Shown piece after piece: positions 18,977 through 28,801 of a stretch of 64,000 nucleotides of DNA. Origin of the DNA: Trichomonas vaginalis G3 (taxonomy: Eukaryota > Parabasalia > Trichomonadida > Trichomonadidae); the NCBI RefSeq assembly GCF_026262505.1, contig NC_067204.1, forward strand, positions 18,268,165 to 18,332,164. The letters run 5' to 3'. Under the pieces are notes generated by a model. The model worked only from the letters and a program-made list of their open reading frames with translations, was not told where the DNA came from and did no database searches. Both the position numbers and the translations under genes were made by a program. Numbering within the stretch: position 1 is the first letter of the stretch; every line of letters starts with the position of its first letter.

Positions 18977-19247
18977 TCATTAGCTTATTTTGGCTTTCAT
19001 ATTCATTTAATAATTCACAATCTTCATTTTTAAATTGAAGTTTAACCCATTCAGGATTTAAACAATGTTTAATTAATCGCGGAATATCTGACATCATCTA
19101 TATATAGCTTCTTTTATAAAAGATAAAATAAATTATTTTAAAAATAACTTTAATTTTTTTAATGGTTTATAAATAAATATATTTTAATGCATCGTCTATA
19201 TATAGATGTAACAAAAAAAGTCACACAACCCTTCATATCCTACTACT
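18977..19247. repeat. Right terminal inverted repeat (271 bp)
   Basis: Exact reverse complement of 11600-11870 as read, ending CCTACTACT. The minus-strand frame starting MSDIPRLIKHC begins inside it. Confidence 0.93.
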
Positions 19248-19253
19248 AAATTT
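19248..19253. repeat. Target-site duplication AAATTT, right copy
   Basis: Partner of 11594-11599. Confidence 0.85.
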
Positions 19254-19896
19254 TCAAAATCTCAATCTTACAAAATGTTCGAATATTCATGTGTGAATGC
19301 ATTGAGCTTTATGTTTGCACGTGTTCTTTTTGTTTGGTTACGAAAAATTAATAACCCATCTAATCCCTTGTAACGATAATTTTCAATATTGCATCAACTC
19401 GTTAAGATTTCCTATCTATATAAAATGAATATATAAATAATAATATACTCTTGTTCGATCGATAGAAAACTGCCAAGTAAAATCTACTTTTGAGACAATT
19501 TTATCGATGGTAGAGATTCAATGATTTATTCAAAGATATTATCTATTTTCCGATAAAATTTGCTCAGTAGAAGAGACCGACAATTGAATTGAATTATTTT
19601 TTGAAAAGACGTTGAAAATTCAATTACATATTCTAATCAATTTATATTTTTATCAATCGATTTTTTATTATGTTTCGTGTGTTTTCAGAAGTGCAATTGA
19701 AAGATATTTATGTCAAAGACCTCATTTTATGTGTATTCAAAAGAGTTGGTTTTTACTATTTTGAAAGGTTATAGATAATATATAAGAAATAATAGAAAAT
19801 TAATCTAAAGTTGACATATTACCCACACCTGTATTTGTCAAAAAAACGAATTTATAAATTATTCAATTGTAAAATTTTTTTACAAAAAAATAACGA
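19254..19896. other. Right flank of the element, no gene seen
   Basis: AT-rich DNA between the element and the cyclase-like gene. Only short frames. AATAACGAAT at 19889 overlaps the start of the cyclase-like gene; the same 10 bases occur upstream of the FAM227-like gene (25331). Confidence 0.4.
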
Positions 19897-20481
19897 ATGG
19901 GAGAGGAGGTCAAAGAAAATGCAAATAATGACTTAGAAAACTCTAGCTTCAAGGAAGACTATATTGGAATCCTTGAACTCTCTCTTATTGAAAGATTGCG
20001 TGAGTATATGTATCAATATTTTGCAAAAATTCAAACAGATACTAATCCCAAATTCGTTTTTTCGGTTGTCACAGGTATATTCTTATGCATTCAAGCAATC
20101 TTTCCTGCTTTAATGCAACAAGCTGATATACAACATGAAACATCAACCATTGGAAGAGGAATGAGAATTATTTCAGTACTTTGGTGTGGAGGTGGTGCAT
20201 TTGATGGCGAAGCACCCTTCATCACATCAATAATAGCATCAATTATTACTTTGTTAATCATAATTACCATTTCTTTTAGAAGTTTTATTTATTCGAAAGT
20301 CAAATCAATGAAACCGACAGAAATTAATCTCATGTTTACAATTAGTACGTATATACTGCCAATTTTAACCTCTTTTACAACGTGTTGTGTAGGAGATGGA
20401 ATTTATAAAATTACCAACGGGTCGATTACAGCTTTCGAAATAATATCTGTTTTGCTAGCAATATTTGTATTCATTATATAA
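19897..20481 (+). pseudogene. Cyclase-family membrane protein, 5' segment (before first in-frame TAA)
   Basis: 194 codons opening a polytopic protein with hydrophobic helices at about residues 50-70, 105-128 and 145-165. The frame continues past TAA (20479-20481) for 54 clean codons to a second TAA (20644-20646), then into the long frame at 20656; all three parts share one frame and read as one membrane protein. Trichomonad members of the adenylyl/guanylyl cyclase family have this layout of many membrane helices followed by one C-terminal cyclase domain. So this is probably the N-terminal end of the next entry, split by two nonsense codons. A separate short protein is less likely. Confidence 0.75.
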
Positions 20482-20655
20482 GCCAAGATGCAATATGATA
20501 TTATATCTCCACGCGTAATGTTCATTAGAGATATAACATTAATGTGGACGCCGTTCAGCTCAGTCTTAATTACAATTGTTTCAGGAGTTAATGCTGCTAT
20601 ATTTTCTGCTACAGTTCAAGGCAATAAGTATGCAAAAACCGTATAATTAATTGTA

Positions 20656-23600
20656 ATGTTCATTTTCTCGTACGTGGCTGGAATATATCTTTTCTTGGAC
20701 AGCGTTTTTATCAACAAACTATTCGGAATTTTCTATTGTGCACTCCTTTTAACCAACGGTTCGACATGCATTTTAAATATTGTCGCTGGATTCATTCAAT
20801 TCCAATACAATATCTTATTCTTCGTTGTTATATTATTTGTCGTCCTTTCTGTCCTAATTCTTTACTTCATGCACATGAAATTCTCGCAATTAAGTATGGT
20901 TACTTTAGATGCTGCAGCAGAAGAGTCATTTTTCTATGGAAGAAGTGATAACTTAGCAAGAGATGTCAGAAGATCATTAGATTATTGCTCACCTGGTGTC
21001 TTTTTCTTCAATTTATATGATAATTTCATAGAGGATGGAATTGATCAGTGCAAAGATATGCTTTTTGTCTATGCCAGAATCGTTTCAGCATTCCCCAGCT
21101 ACAAATACAAATTAGAACTCATATCTGATACACTCAAACAGTCATCTTTGGATTGCAGAAGATTATTGAATTTCCAAATTCAATATTTGATTATGCACAG
21201 AAATACAGCTGTCAATTCAAAAATAGTCAAGGCTTTTGACCAAATTGCAAATCAGTCCAAAGTGCTTAAAATCAATATGAGAAGATTCTGGGAGAATGTT
21301 TTACAAGCAAACAACGTTGCTTTTTGGACAAATATTGATGTCGTCCACAAATTGCAATCAGAATTGGCAAGACAGGTTAATGAAGTAGTTAACGATTATG
21401 AGAACTGCCCAGAAGTTGTATCAGAAGCAGTAAATATCCATTCAACTTTGACATTTCAATTCGAAGAAGCGAAAGAACTGAAGAAAGACTTGGATATGTT
21501 GGAGAAAGGTCTTCCTGCGCATAAAGATAGAGCTCTCATCAATATGATCTCTTTATTCCCTAATGTCATGAATTCAATTTCAGATCTCACAAAAGAAATC
21601 GATATTGTTGGTAACGCTTTGCATAACAAAGAAGTTGATCAAGAAGAAGTTAGAAAGAAGGAAATTACAAACGAATTGATAAATAATTCAAAAGTTGGAA
21701 GATATTTCTCATCAGGACTCTTCTTTACTATAATGGCAATTATATCAATTGCTTTCTTCGTATTGTATATCCTTATGTTCGAATATAAGATCTTAGATAA
21801 CGTATCAAAAACATATACTTTCATTTCAACATCAAACAGATTGATGCATGCATTTGCAAGATATCTTTTAACTAAGATTGTGAACTATGGTCTCTATACT
21901 TCTGATTCTGGTGTCTTTTCCGATAGTGATGACATGATGAAAAAGATTTCACCGTATTGGTTCGAAGAAGGTCATCTTAAGAAGATTAATGTTAGCTATG
22001 AAGTCTTATTAGAAACATCGCAAATAATTAGAACGGCAATGGAGAATATGTCTTTGGCAAATTCTAAATTGGACACTAGTATCACTAAAATCAATGACTT
22101 TGTTACATTTTACAACAATTATGTCTTTGATGGAACGAATGAAACTGTTGCAGAATCAATTAGTACAATTATGATGGTGAATAATAATTATAATGAAAAC
22201 TTTGTGAATAATAGTATCACAGTATATCATGAATTCAAAAAATCATTAGAAGCTATGATCACAAACTTAACTTTCCAGTCAAAAATCAATGAAAACTCCA
22301 ATTTCCTGATTTTGTCACTTTTAGTTTCATTAATTTTCTATTCATTCCCATCTGTTTTACATTTCTTCAAGCTCACCACAACAATGCACAACATTGCTGT
22401 CTGCTTTTCATCGCTCCCTGCTCCGGTTCTTCGCAAAGCAATAGGTGAAAATTCAACAACTTCAGGTTCTGAGGAGAAAAAGGAAGAAGACGATATAAGT
22501 TCAATTTCTGCCATGTCAATGCTTACAATGAATTTCCAGTTCTACTTCGGATTATTCTTGTCGGCATTCCCGTGTGTTATTTTGTGCTACGGCTTCTACT
22601 TCTGTTCAATGTCTCATATCAGAGAATGTGATACAATTGTCCAGAGTGCAGGAATGTTAAGAACAGCTTTAACTGATGTCAGAATGTCATTTTTGGCAAC
22701 AGCTGTAGCCTTTTTAAATGGATATCCAATAGAAGAGAAATATGAAGCAAACAAAGACATGATTAATAGAATGATTGATCTCAGAGATGAACTTCTTGAA
22801 GATGCAATTCATTCCAACGCCAATCAATTGGTTTTAAGTAAACACAGATTAGGTGATTGGATGGATATACAAGATAAATACAGGAAGACATGGGATCCTC
22901 TTGGAGATTACTATGACTCAATCCCAATCATGAAAGCTAACTTCGAAAGATTAGCTACATATAGATATCTCATGCAAGTTGATTGTTTCATTTTCTTGTC
23001 AAAATTGACAATTTTGAACCAACCTCCTTCTCTCACAAATATCAACTACAATGCATATTATTTGTGGTGGGTATATGATGAAGTTGAGAAGGAATTTTAC
23101 CAGACAATCATTACATCTTCAAATAAATCGATTGATTCAGGTGAAGCGTTAGTTACAATTTTCTTAACTTTGTTCATTATTTTCCAATTTATTTCGCTTT
23201 TCTATACAATATATTCTATTTACAAATTCAATAGGAATATCAAGATTGCCATGAAGTTACTTATTCTTATTGATCTTGAAGTTATAATGAATGATGAACA
23301 ACTTTTGGAGATGATTCATTTAGGTTCAGTTAATAATATTGCAAGACAGAAAGATAATTTCACTTATGGCGGTGGTTTCTATCTAAAGTACACAGAAACA
23401 GGTATAGCAATGGTTGATCCTGATCTGAACATAGTAGAATTTAACGAGACATTCAATCAGATGCTCCCTGGAATCAAAACCATCAAAGAATTGAATTCAG
23501 ATGATTTGAGTCTCACAATTTATAATATTTTCGAGAGAAAGTGTGATTATACATATCAGGCCACAATAAATACAACCAACAGTTTAGGAAACCCTGTTCA

Positions 23601-24366
23601 TGCTAGAGTAACTGTCATTGCTATGAATGATACTAGAGCTTTGATGCAACACGATGAAGCAAAGATAACGGGGTGTGCTTTGATTTTGCAAGATATTTCC
23701 AAATTTGCTGTTACAGAGATGAAGATACAGAAGAAGAAAGAGCAAATCATAGAGATGCTCAAAGTTGTAATTCCCGAAAGTGCTGTGAACGAATTACAAA
23801 ATGGTTCTGATTCTATTTCTTCAACAGTACATTCCATTTCTATTGGAAGAATTCAAGTTATCGTTAAAAGTGAATTAGAAACAATGCAGCATATGCAATT
23901 CTTGTCAATGATGTTCAAGAACTTTGACCACTTATTAACAGAATATACAACATTAACAAGGATCAGGACATTCTCAAATGAATATACATTTGCAGGTGGT
24001 ATATTTATGTCTGTGAACAAACCTGAAAAGCATGCAGAAGAAACAGTAAGATTTTGCTTGGATATTCTCAAAGGAATCACTCATCTTAAGGAAGAAGTCA
24101 AAGTTGATTTCGATATAAAGATTGGTATCCATACTGGCGGACCTGTTATTGCTGGTGTTATTTCAACAGATTATCCTTCATATCAGATATTAGGAAATGT
24201 TGAAACATATACAGAGAGATTAATGAGGATTTGCGATCCCAACAAACTTCGTGTTAGCAGAAGTGTTTATGAATTGGTATTCAGTGCTGGTTTCAAAGTC
24301 GTTGAAGCAGAACCAATTAAGATTGGTAATGAAAATGTTCAAACTTATTCAATTGATGTTAGATAA
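20656..24366 (+). CDS. Polytopic cyclase-family protein with PAS-like and degenerate cyclase domain
   Basis: 1,236 codons from an internal ATG. Membrane helices cluster near residues 1-75, 350-375, 555-575, 630-650 and 835-860, with extended loops between. A PAS-like segment (about 910-1020; GIAMVDPDLNIVEFNETF) precedes a class III nucleotide cyclase domain (about 1055-1225), with IKIGIHTGGPVIAGVIS and YQILGNVETYTERLM as the clearest marks. The metal-binding aspartates look replaced: SISIGRIQVIV stands where family members have F-x-D-I-x-G-F, and FSNEYTFAGG where they have IGDAYM. A catalytic role is therefore doubtful; a receptor-like or regulatory role, or decay, are alternatives. The true N-terminus lies upstream (19897), beyond two in-frame stops. 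The stop overlaps TAAA, a typical trichomonad polyadenylation signal. Confidence 0.85.
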   Translation: MFIFSYVAGIYLFLDSVFINKLFGIFYCALLLTNGSTCILNIVAGFIQFQYNILFFVVILFVVLSVLILYFMHMKFSQLSMVTLDAAAEESFFYGRSDNLARDVRRSLDYCSPGVFFFNLYDNFIEDGIDQCKDMLFVYARIVSAFPSYKYKLELISDTLKQSSLDCRRLLNFQIQYLIMHRNTAVNSKIVKAFDQIANQSKVLKINMRRFWENVLQANNVAFWTNIDVVHKLQSELARQVNEVVNDYENCPEVVSEAVNIHSTLTFQFEEAKELKKDLDMLEKGLPAHKDRALINMISLFPNVMNSISDLTKEIDIVGNALHNKEVDQEEVRKKEITNELINNSKVGRYFSSGLFFTIMAIISIAFFVLYILMFEYKILDNVSKTYTFISTSNRLMHAFARYLLTKIVNYGLYTSDSGVFSDSDDMMKKISPYWFEEGHLKKINVSYEVLLETSQIIRTAMENMSLANSKLDTSITKINDFVTFYNNYVFDGTNETVAESISTIMMVNNNYNENFVNNSITVYHEFKKSLEAMITNLTFQSKINENSNFLILSLLVSLIFYSFPSVLHFFKLTTTMHNIAVCFSSLPAPVLRKAIGENSTTSGSEEKKEEDDISSISAMSMLTMNFQFYFGLFLSAFPCVILCYGFYFCSMSHIRECDTIVQSAGMLRTALTDVRMSFLATAVAFLNGYPIEEKYEANKDMINRMIDLRDELLEDAIHSNANQLVLSKHRLGDWMDIQDKYRKTWDPLGDYYDSIPIMKANFERLATYRYLMQVDCFIFLSKLTILNQPPSLTNINYNAYYLWWVYDEVEKEFYQTIITSSNKSIDSGEALVTIFLTLFIIFQFISLFYTIYSIYKFNRNIKIAMKLLILIDLEVIMNDEQLLEMIHLGSVNNIARQKDNFTYGGGFYLKYTETGIAMVDPDLNIVEFNETFNQMLPGIKTIKELNSDDLSLTIYNIFERKCDYTYQATINTTNSLGNPVHARVTVIAMNDTRALMQHDEAKITGCALILQDISKFAVTEMKIQKKKEQIIEMLKVVIPESAVNELQNGSDSISSTVHSISIGRIQVIVKSELETMQHMQFLSMMFKNFDHLLTEYTTLTRIRTFSNEYTFAGGIFMSVNKPEKHAEETVRFCLDILKGITHLKEEVKVDFDIKIGIHTGGPVIAGVISTDYPSYQILGNVETYTERLMRICDPNKLRVSRSVYELVFSAGFKVVEAEPIKIGNENVQTYSIDVR

Positions 24367-24604
24367 AGAAATAAATATATATTTTTGTTTAATATTATAT
24401 TTTTGTCCGTTCTTTTAGAAGTATTTTCCCCACCCACAACCTTCTGTATTGTTTTTTTGAATTTTGGAATTTACGAATTTGATTTGTCATCACGTGATTT
24501 CATGATAAAAAGCATATCATTCAACAAACATATCTATACGAGCATTAAACAGTAGAGAGTAAATGAATTTTATGAGAATGTATTGAAAGTAAACGTACAA
24601 ATAA

Positions 24605-24964
24605 ATGATAGAAGAATTAAATCGACGACTAGATGCAATAAGTGGATATATAGATGGAGTTCACCAAAGGGCCGAAGATAATACCCCGGAATCAGTTCCT
24701 CCATATCCAAATAGATATCTTCGCAGAAAACTTGTTGAAGAACAAATCGAGCAGTCATTGTTTTCACCAAATTTAAAACAATTACATGAATCAGTGCCTC
24801 AAAAGTATGTTGGTCCAGAATTTATACGTCAACTGTTAGAAGCAGAAAATCTAGAAGATGATCCAGTAGTAGACGGTCCGCAAAAGACAAAAATGTACTT
24901 GGACAAAACCGAAATGTCTTCTATTCAAACTCTTAGATATACAGAAAAAGCCCAACATGTTTAA
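24605..24964 (+). CDS. Small conserved-looking protein of unknown function
   Basis: 119 residues, ATG start, acidic and helical. N-terminal heptad pattern (MIEELNRRLDAISGYIDGV), then YLRRKLVEEQIEQSLF and a charged C-terminus. No signal peptide or membrane segment, no recognised domain. The DNA is less AT-rich than the flanks, and the downstream frame on the same strand is a flagellar-type gene. Confidence 0.7.
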   Translation: MIEELNRRLDAISGYIDGVHQRAEDNTPESVPPYPNRYLRRKLVEEQIEQSLFSPNLKQLHESVPQKYVGPEFIRQLLEAENLEDDPVVDGPQKTKMYLDKTEMSSIQTLRYTEKAQHV

Positions 24965-25350
24965 TTGGCTATTCAACGTTTATTTTATATTCTTTTTATT
25001 TGTAAATAACTCATTATAATATTAAAATCCGCTGATATATAGAGAATAGATGATATTCTATTGTAAATTCAGTAGCTGATTGTAGATTCGAAAATTGATC
25101 TTATTTAATGCGCAATCATGCTGAGATATATTAGTGATCCAATTACTCTTGCAGATAATGCAATATTTTCATCCCTATTTGCATGGATTGTACCAAGAAC
25201 GAAAATTAGAAAAGTATTCTTTGTAAACTTATAGTAAATAAGATGTGTATGAGAAAATTGTTGGATGTACTGTCATACGTCAAAGGCATGAATGATTTTA
25301 GTTATCCTTGTATTAATGTCACTTTTTTGAAATAACGAATCAAAATTTCC
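24965..25350. other. Intergenic region with initiator of the FAM227-like gene
   Basis: AT-rich. TGTCACTTTTTTG with a TCACT initiator (A+1 at 25321) lies 30 bases before the next ATG, followed by AATAACGAAT at 25331. Confidence 0.5.
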
Positions 25351-26985
25351 ATGAACAATGTTGTAATCCAAGATCAAATACACAAAGCTCTTGGTATTTC
25401 AACAACACCGAGCGCAGATTTCATGAATGATGAAAACTATGTAGATGATGAGATTTGCGTTCTTGATATAAAAAATCTTCGTCCACAAAATGGAAATCTA
25501 CATGTCAGTGAAGCATTCGATGAGTCATTACAAGAAATTAAGCCAGATAACTTTTCAAGAATGGCAAAGAACTTTTATTCAGCAAATAAAGATTTTTTGG
25601 TGAAATTACTTACAGAGTTATTTTGGTTAATTCAAGTTACTTTGTATCCAGGTGACCCTGCACAGTTAGAAAAATATCAAAAGAGCGTTGGAAAACTATG
25701 GACAAATTTCATTTTCCCACTTGAAACACACAACAAAGACAGAGACTTTTTTTTCGATAGCTTTCCATATTTTGCAACCCAAACAATACAAAGATTATAC
25801 ATTAATTTAAGCCATGCAAACCCAGAAACAACAAATGGAACATTTCGCCTAAAACTATGCTCAACCATTGTTAGACTATTTACATCGATGACTCCTCTAG
25901 AATCACAGCTTGGTAATAATCTTACAAGATACTTTTCAAAACCTCCGGAAGCTTATATCGAAGATACTGATTCAAACAGAGAACCAGAGATCCTAGACAC
26001 AAAGGAATCAACAGATGCTGATGATATTATTACAGATGTTAAGCTTCCTGTTGAAGATTTAAAGACATTAACAAAAATGCAGCGAAGAAAACGTCCAATC
26101 AGCAAGCAAATCAACATGGCTGGAGTCAGTTCCCTTATATCAGCAGCTACCAATCATAGATCAGTGCCTTTTGAGCATGATGCGCAAATTGTTATTCAAT
26201 ATCCCAAAAATGAGCTTGATTGGACAATTAATCTTCCTCCATTACTTCCTCCACCACGTCCTCCGCTTCCTACAGGCGTTAACGACCGTGCTCGTCGAAC
26301 TAGAGAATATAATCCGATGGCAGAACCCAGATCTTATCTCCATCGTAGCTTAAGACCAAATATATGTGATTCCATCACCGAAATGAAGAATTCCTTTGAA
26401 ACGGAATCAAATTTCCGTCTCGAGCACCAACAAAAACTCGAATTAGACTTAAAAGAAATGAAAAACAGGTTAATGTCCGCTGACAAGGCCACAAAAGACA
26501 AATTCATCAGTGATTTAAGAGCTCTTCAAATGGCCAGGAAGAGAAACGAAACTCCTGAGATTCCTGAAGAAAAAGTCAAAGTAAATGTCAACCAAAACCA
26601 GCAACAACCTGTTTCTGTTGTTACATCAGCGAGGAATGAGAAAGAACAGATGAATGACGATGTTGATAAAGCGGAAAAAGAAGAAGCAAAGAACGGAGCA
26701 AAAGCAGCTTTGGATTCTTTAAGAGCTGCTCACGATGAAGCACTTCCGATGTTCGATTTGATGATGAGGCCTGCTTTTAAACATCATCCGGCTGAATCTC
26801 ATGTCGGAGGTGGTTTCATCGAAGGAGTTATCCGACCAATTATGGAAGAAAGAAGAGAAAAAAGAGATCAAGATGAAAAAATCAAAGCTGCTCATGCCGC
26901 TGCAAGACAGTTAGATCCGGAATTGAACTCAACATTGGATCAGAAAAGAACATCGAAGATGGGTCTCAAAAAGGTTAGTCAATGA
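25351..26985 (+). CDS. FAM227-like protein (FWWh region), probable flagellar protein
   Basis: 544 residues. Residues of about 80-175 resemble the FWWh region of FAM227A/B: LLTELFWLIQVTLYPGDP, then KLWTNFIFPLETHNKDRDFF, FPYFATQTIQRLYINLSH and FRLKLCSTIVRLFTSMTP, in the same order and spacing as in animal proteins. FAM227 proteins are found mainly in organisms with motile flagella, which suits a trichomonad. A proline-rich stretch (about 292-305, LPPLLPPPRPPLP) and a charged coiled coil (350-400) follow. The assignment rests on pattern recall, not on a search. ATG start supported by the initiator 30 bases upstream. Confidence 0.75.
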   Translation: MNNVVIQDQIHKALGISTTPSADFMNDENYVDDEICVLDIKNLRPQNGNLHVSEAFDESLQEIKPDNFSRMAKNFYSANKDFLVKLLTELFWLIQVTLYPGDPAQLEKYQKSVGKLWTNFIFPLETHNKDRDFFFDSFPYFATQTIQRLYINLSHANPETTNGTFRLKLCSTIVRLFTSMTPLESQLGNNLTRYFSKPPEAYIEDTDSNREPEILDTKESTDADDIITDVKLPVEDLKTLTKMQRRKRPISKQINMAGVSSLISAATNHRSVPFEHDAQIVIQYPKNELDWTINLPPLLPPPRPPLPTGVNDRARRTREYNPMAEPRSYLHRSLRPNICDSITEMKNSFETESNFRLEHQQKLELDLKEMKNRLMSADKATKDKFISDLRALQMARKRNETPEIPEEKVKVNVNQNQQQPVSVVTSARNEKEQMNDDVDKAEKEEAKNGAKAALDSLRAAHDEALPMFDLMMRPAFKHHPAESHVGGGFIEGVIRPIMEERREKRDQDEKIKAAHAAARQLDPELNSTLDQKRTSKMGLKKVSQ

Positions 26986-27346
26986 TAAGTATTTTTTATT
27001 TAATTTTTTTATTATTTATTTGTTATTTTCTTGTTATTTAAAAGAATTATTTAAAATCTTTATATTTGTTTTATAAGGATGTAAAAGGCAACAATACAAT
27101 ATCTAAACTAATAGAAAACATGATAATTCTTAGTAATTTGTAAGAAAAAATAGTTAATTAACAATTCTATATAGGAAAATCGAAGCCTTGTATTACACAG
27201 AGCTACACCTCTCCATCAATTTTATGTACAAACACTCAGTTTCTCTGACTTTAGATATAATATATTAATATGTCAAAAAATTAATTTACGATGTCAAAGT
27301 TGCGTATTTTTGTCACTTTACAAATATTTACAATAACAAAAAAAAT
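26986..27346. other. Intergenic region with initiator of the Sds3-like gene
   Basis: AT-rich with T- and A-runs. TTTTTGTCACTTTAC holds a TCACT initiator (A+1 at 27315) 32 bases before the next ATG. Nothing else seen. Confidence 0.45.
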
Positions 27347-28072
27347 ATGGAAACTCAAACACTTCAAGAACCACCAAAAACTGAAGCTGAAATTGCCGCC
27401 AAAATCGCTGAGCTTCAAGATACATTAATCAAGATACGTGAAGGATATAGGGATTTGTCTAATTGCCAAGGAGAAATTGATACGAAATATAACCAAAAAA
27501 TTGAAAAGGCGACCGCCCAACGTCTCGAGAGTTTAGAGAAATGGCGTGATTGCGAGAACGAAGCAGCGCTTAGACTTAAGCAATCTCAATTAGTTCAAAT
27601 AGATAATGATGGCGTCCATGCTATGGAACAGGCAAAGGAAAGAATTTTCCAATTGATGCTCCTTAAATATGAAATGTTAGCACAAAAACTTCCAAAAGCT
27701 GCGAAATTCTTTGGTTCTCAAAATTGTCCGTTCATCAAGACTGTAAATGTCGAATTACTTAAACGCCAAGCACGCGTTGGCATTGACCTACCAAATGTAC
27801 CACTCATGGGAGCTGATGAAACTCGTGATTTTCTTTCAGAAACAACTAATCAACAAATATTAGCATCGATTAATGGAACAGAGCTAAAAATTGGTGATAA
27901 TGTATTTTCTGTTGGTACACGTGCTGTTATTCAAATTGGAAAGGAATCTCCTATTTCTGGAACAATTACAAATATTATTTCAAGTACGATCTTCTTTACA
28001 CCTAATGAGGGAGAAGAAATTTCATTCTCTGTTCAGTCTATTAATCTTGGCCTTGTTTCATTCACTAAGTAA
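27347..28072 (+). CDS. Sds3/BRMS1-like subunit of a SIN3-HDAC corepressor
   Basis: 241 residues. The N-terminal half is a long coiled coil with a pattern of the Sds3 type (IAELQDTLIKIREGYRDLSN, then KYNQKIEKATAQRLESLEKW). The last 75 residues read like the Sds3 C-terminal beta-rich domain: ASINGTELKIGDNVFSVGTR, GTITNIISSTIFFTP and a final LGLVSFTK, in the place of the human IEDGKLYYD...GLFVI run. Sds3 scaffolds SIN3 and histone deacetylase. The similarity is structural in feel and would need a profile search. An initiator 32 bases upstream supports the ATG. Confidence 0.75.
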   Translation: METQTLQEPPKTEAEIAAKIAELQDTLIKIREGYRDLSNCQGEIDTKYNQKIEKATAQRLESLEKWRDCENEAALRLKQSQLVQIDNDGVHAMEQAKERIFQLMLLKYEMLAQKLPKAAKFFGSQNCPFIKTVNVELLKRQARVGIDLPNVPLMGADETRDFLSETTNQQILASINGTELKIGDNVFSVGTRAVIQIGKESPISGTITNIISSTIFFTPNEGEEISFSVQSINLGLVSFTK

Positions 28073-28447
28073 GCTCAAAATCTAAATAATAGAATGAGAG
28101 TCATATATTAATATAATTATCTTTTACATGCTCTATTGTAAATAAAACGTGCATTGTTTCTTTTTAATTAAAAAATTATATAATTTTTATTTTGATATTG
28201 AATATGAATTGGCCTCAATTGTCTATGTTACCTTTTTGGAGTCATCGTTGTTTGATATCAACTCCAAAATATCTAAATTCGGATTGAAAACTTATACAAA
28301 ATTGGACTTTTGATTCTGCAATGCTTAATTTAAATTGCCATAGTCCCAAGTATTTTAAATATATTGTTAAAAAGTGAAAGTCGATCTTTAGATTTTACAA
28401 ATTCGTTAGAAATTTTATTTCTGTAAAAAAATAATTCATTAATTCGG
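28073..28447. other. Intergenic stretch, no gene seen
   Basis: AT-rich DNA; ATCTAAATTCGGATTG and a second ATTCGGATG are the only small similarities seen. No gene. Confidence 0.4.
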
Positions 28448-28801
28448 ATGTTTGTTGTATTTGCGCTTGCAGTATTAGAGCTATTAGAAACTCCTCCACC
28501 AGTTATTCCTGATAGAACACCAGAGACATCAAATTCACCTACTCCTTCTCCTACAAGAATCATCGTCGTTCAGCCTAACCCAGATGGTAACAAAGTTTCT
28601 GCATGGTTGATCGCATGCACAGCAATTGTATGTGTAATCATCATTATTACGATAGTTTCTGTTGTTATTTTATGTTTCAGACAGAACAAAGGCGAAATTT
28701 ATGCTCATGACACGTCTGCAACGAAACAGCATGAAGCAGGTACTGTCGAAATTCGCTCTATCTACTCAGTTCAAAAATCTATAAGATTAACCTCGAAGTA
28801 A
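28448..28801 (+). CDS. Short single-pass membrane protein, perhaps remnant of a surface protein
   Basis: 117 residues: a short hydrophobic start (MFVVFALAVLELLE), a Pro/Thr/Ser-rich stalk (about 15-50), one strong membrane helix (about 55-77, WLIACTAIVCVIIIITIVSV) and a hydrophilic tail of about 40 residues. Stalk, helix and short tail are the usual C-terminal end of trichomonad type I surface proteins, but no ectodomain is present. It may be a genuine small protein or the surviving 3' end of a larger gene. Confidence 0.5.
   Translation: MFVVFALAVLELLETPPPVIPDRTPETSNSPTPSPTRIIVVQPNPDGNKVSAWLIACTAIVCVIIIITIVSVVILCFRQNKGEIYAHDTSATKQHEAGTVEIRSIYSVQKSIRLTSK

Larger units (their letters stand above)
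11600..19247. mobile_element. Compact Polinton/Maverick-like element (fossil)
   Basis: A 7,648-bp element with AG...CT termini, 271-bp terminal inverted repeats that I read as identical, and a 6-bp target duplication. Parts in order: a coiled-coil protein (minus), KilA-N protein (plus), primase-polymerase/SF3 helicase (plus), a tiny basic protein (plus), a small protein (minus), an integrase (minus) and part of a protein-primed polymerase B (minus). It is less than half the usual 15-25 kb; I saw no capsid, protease or packaging ATPase gene. It is therefore broken, with the polymerase incomplete and probably only one or a few breaks. The identical repeats and clean target duplication argue for a recent arrival. 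Mavericks are abundant in Trichomonas vaginalis. Confidence 0.9.
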
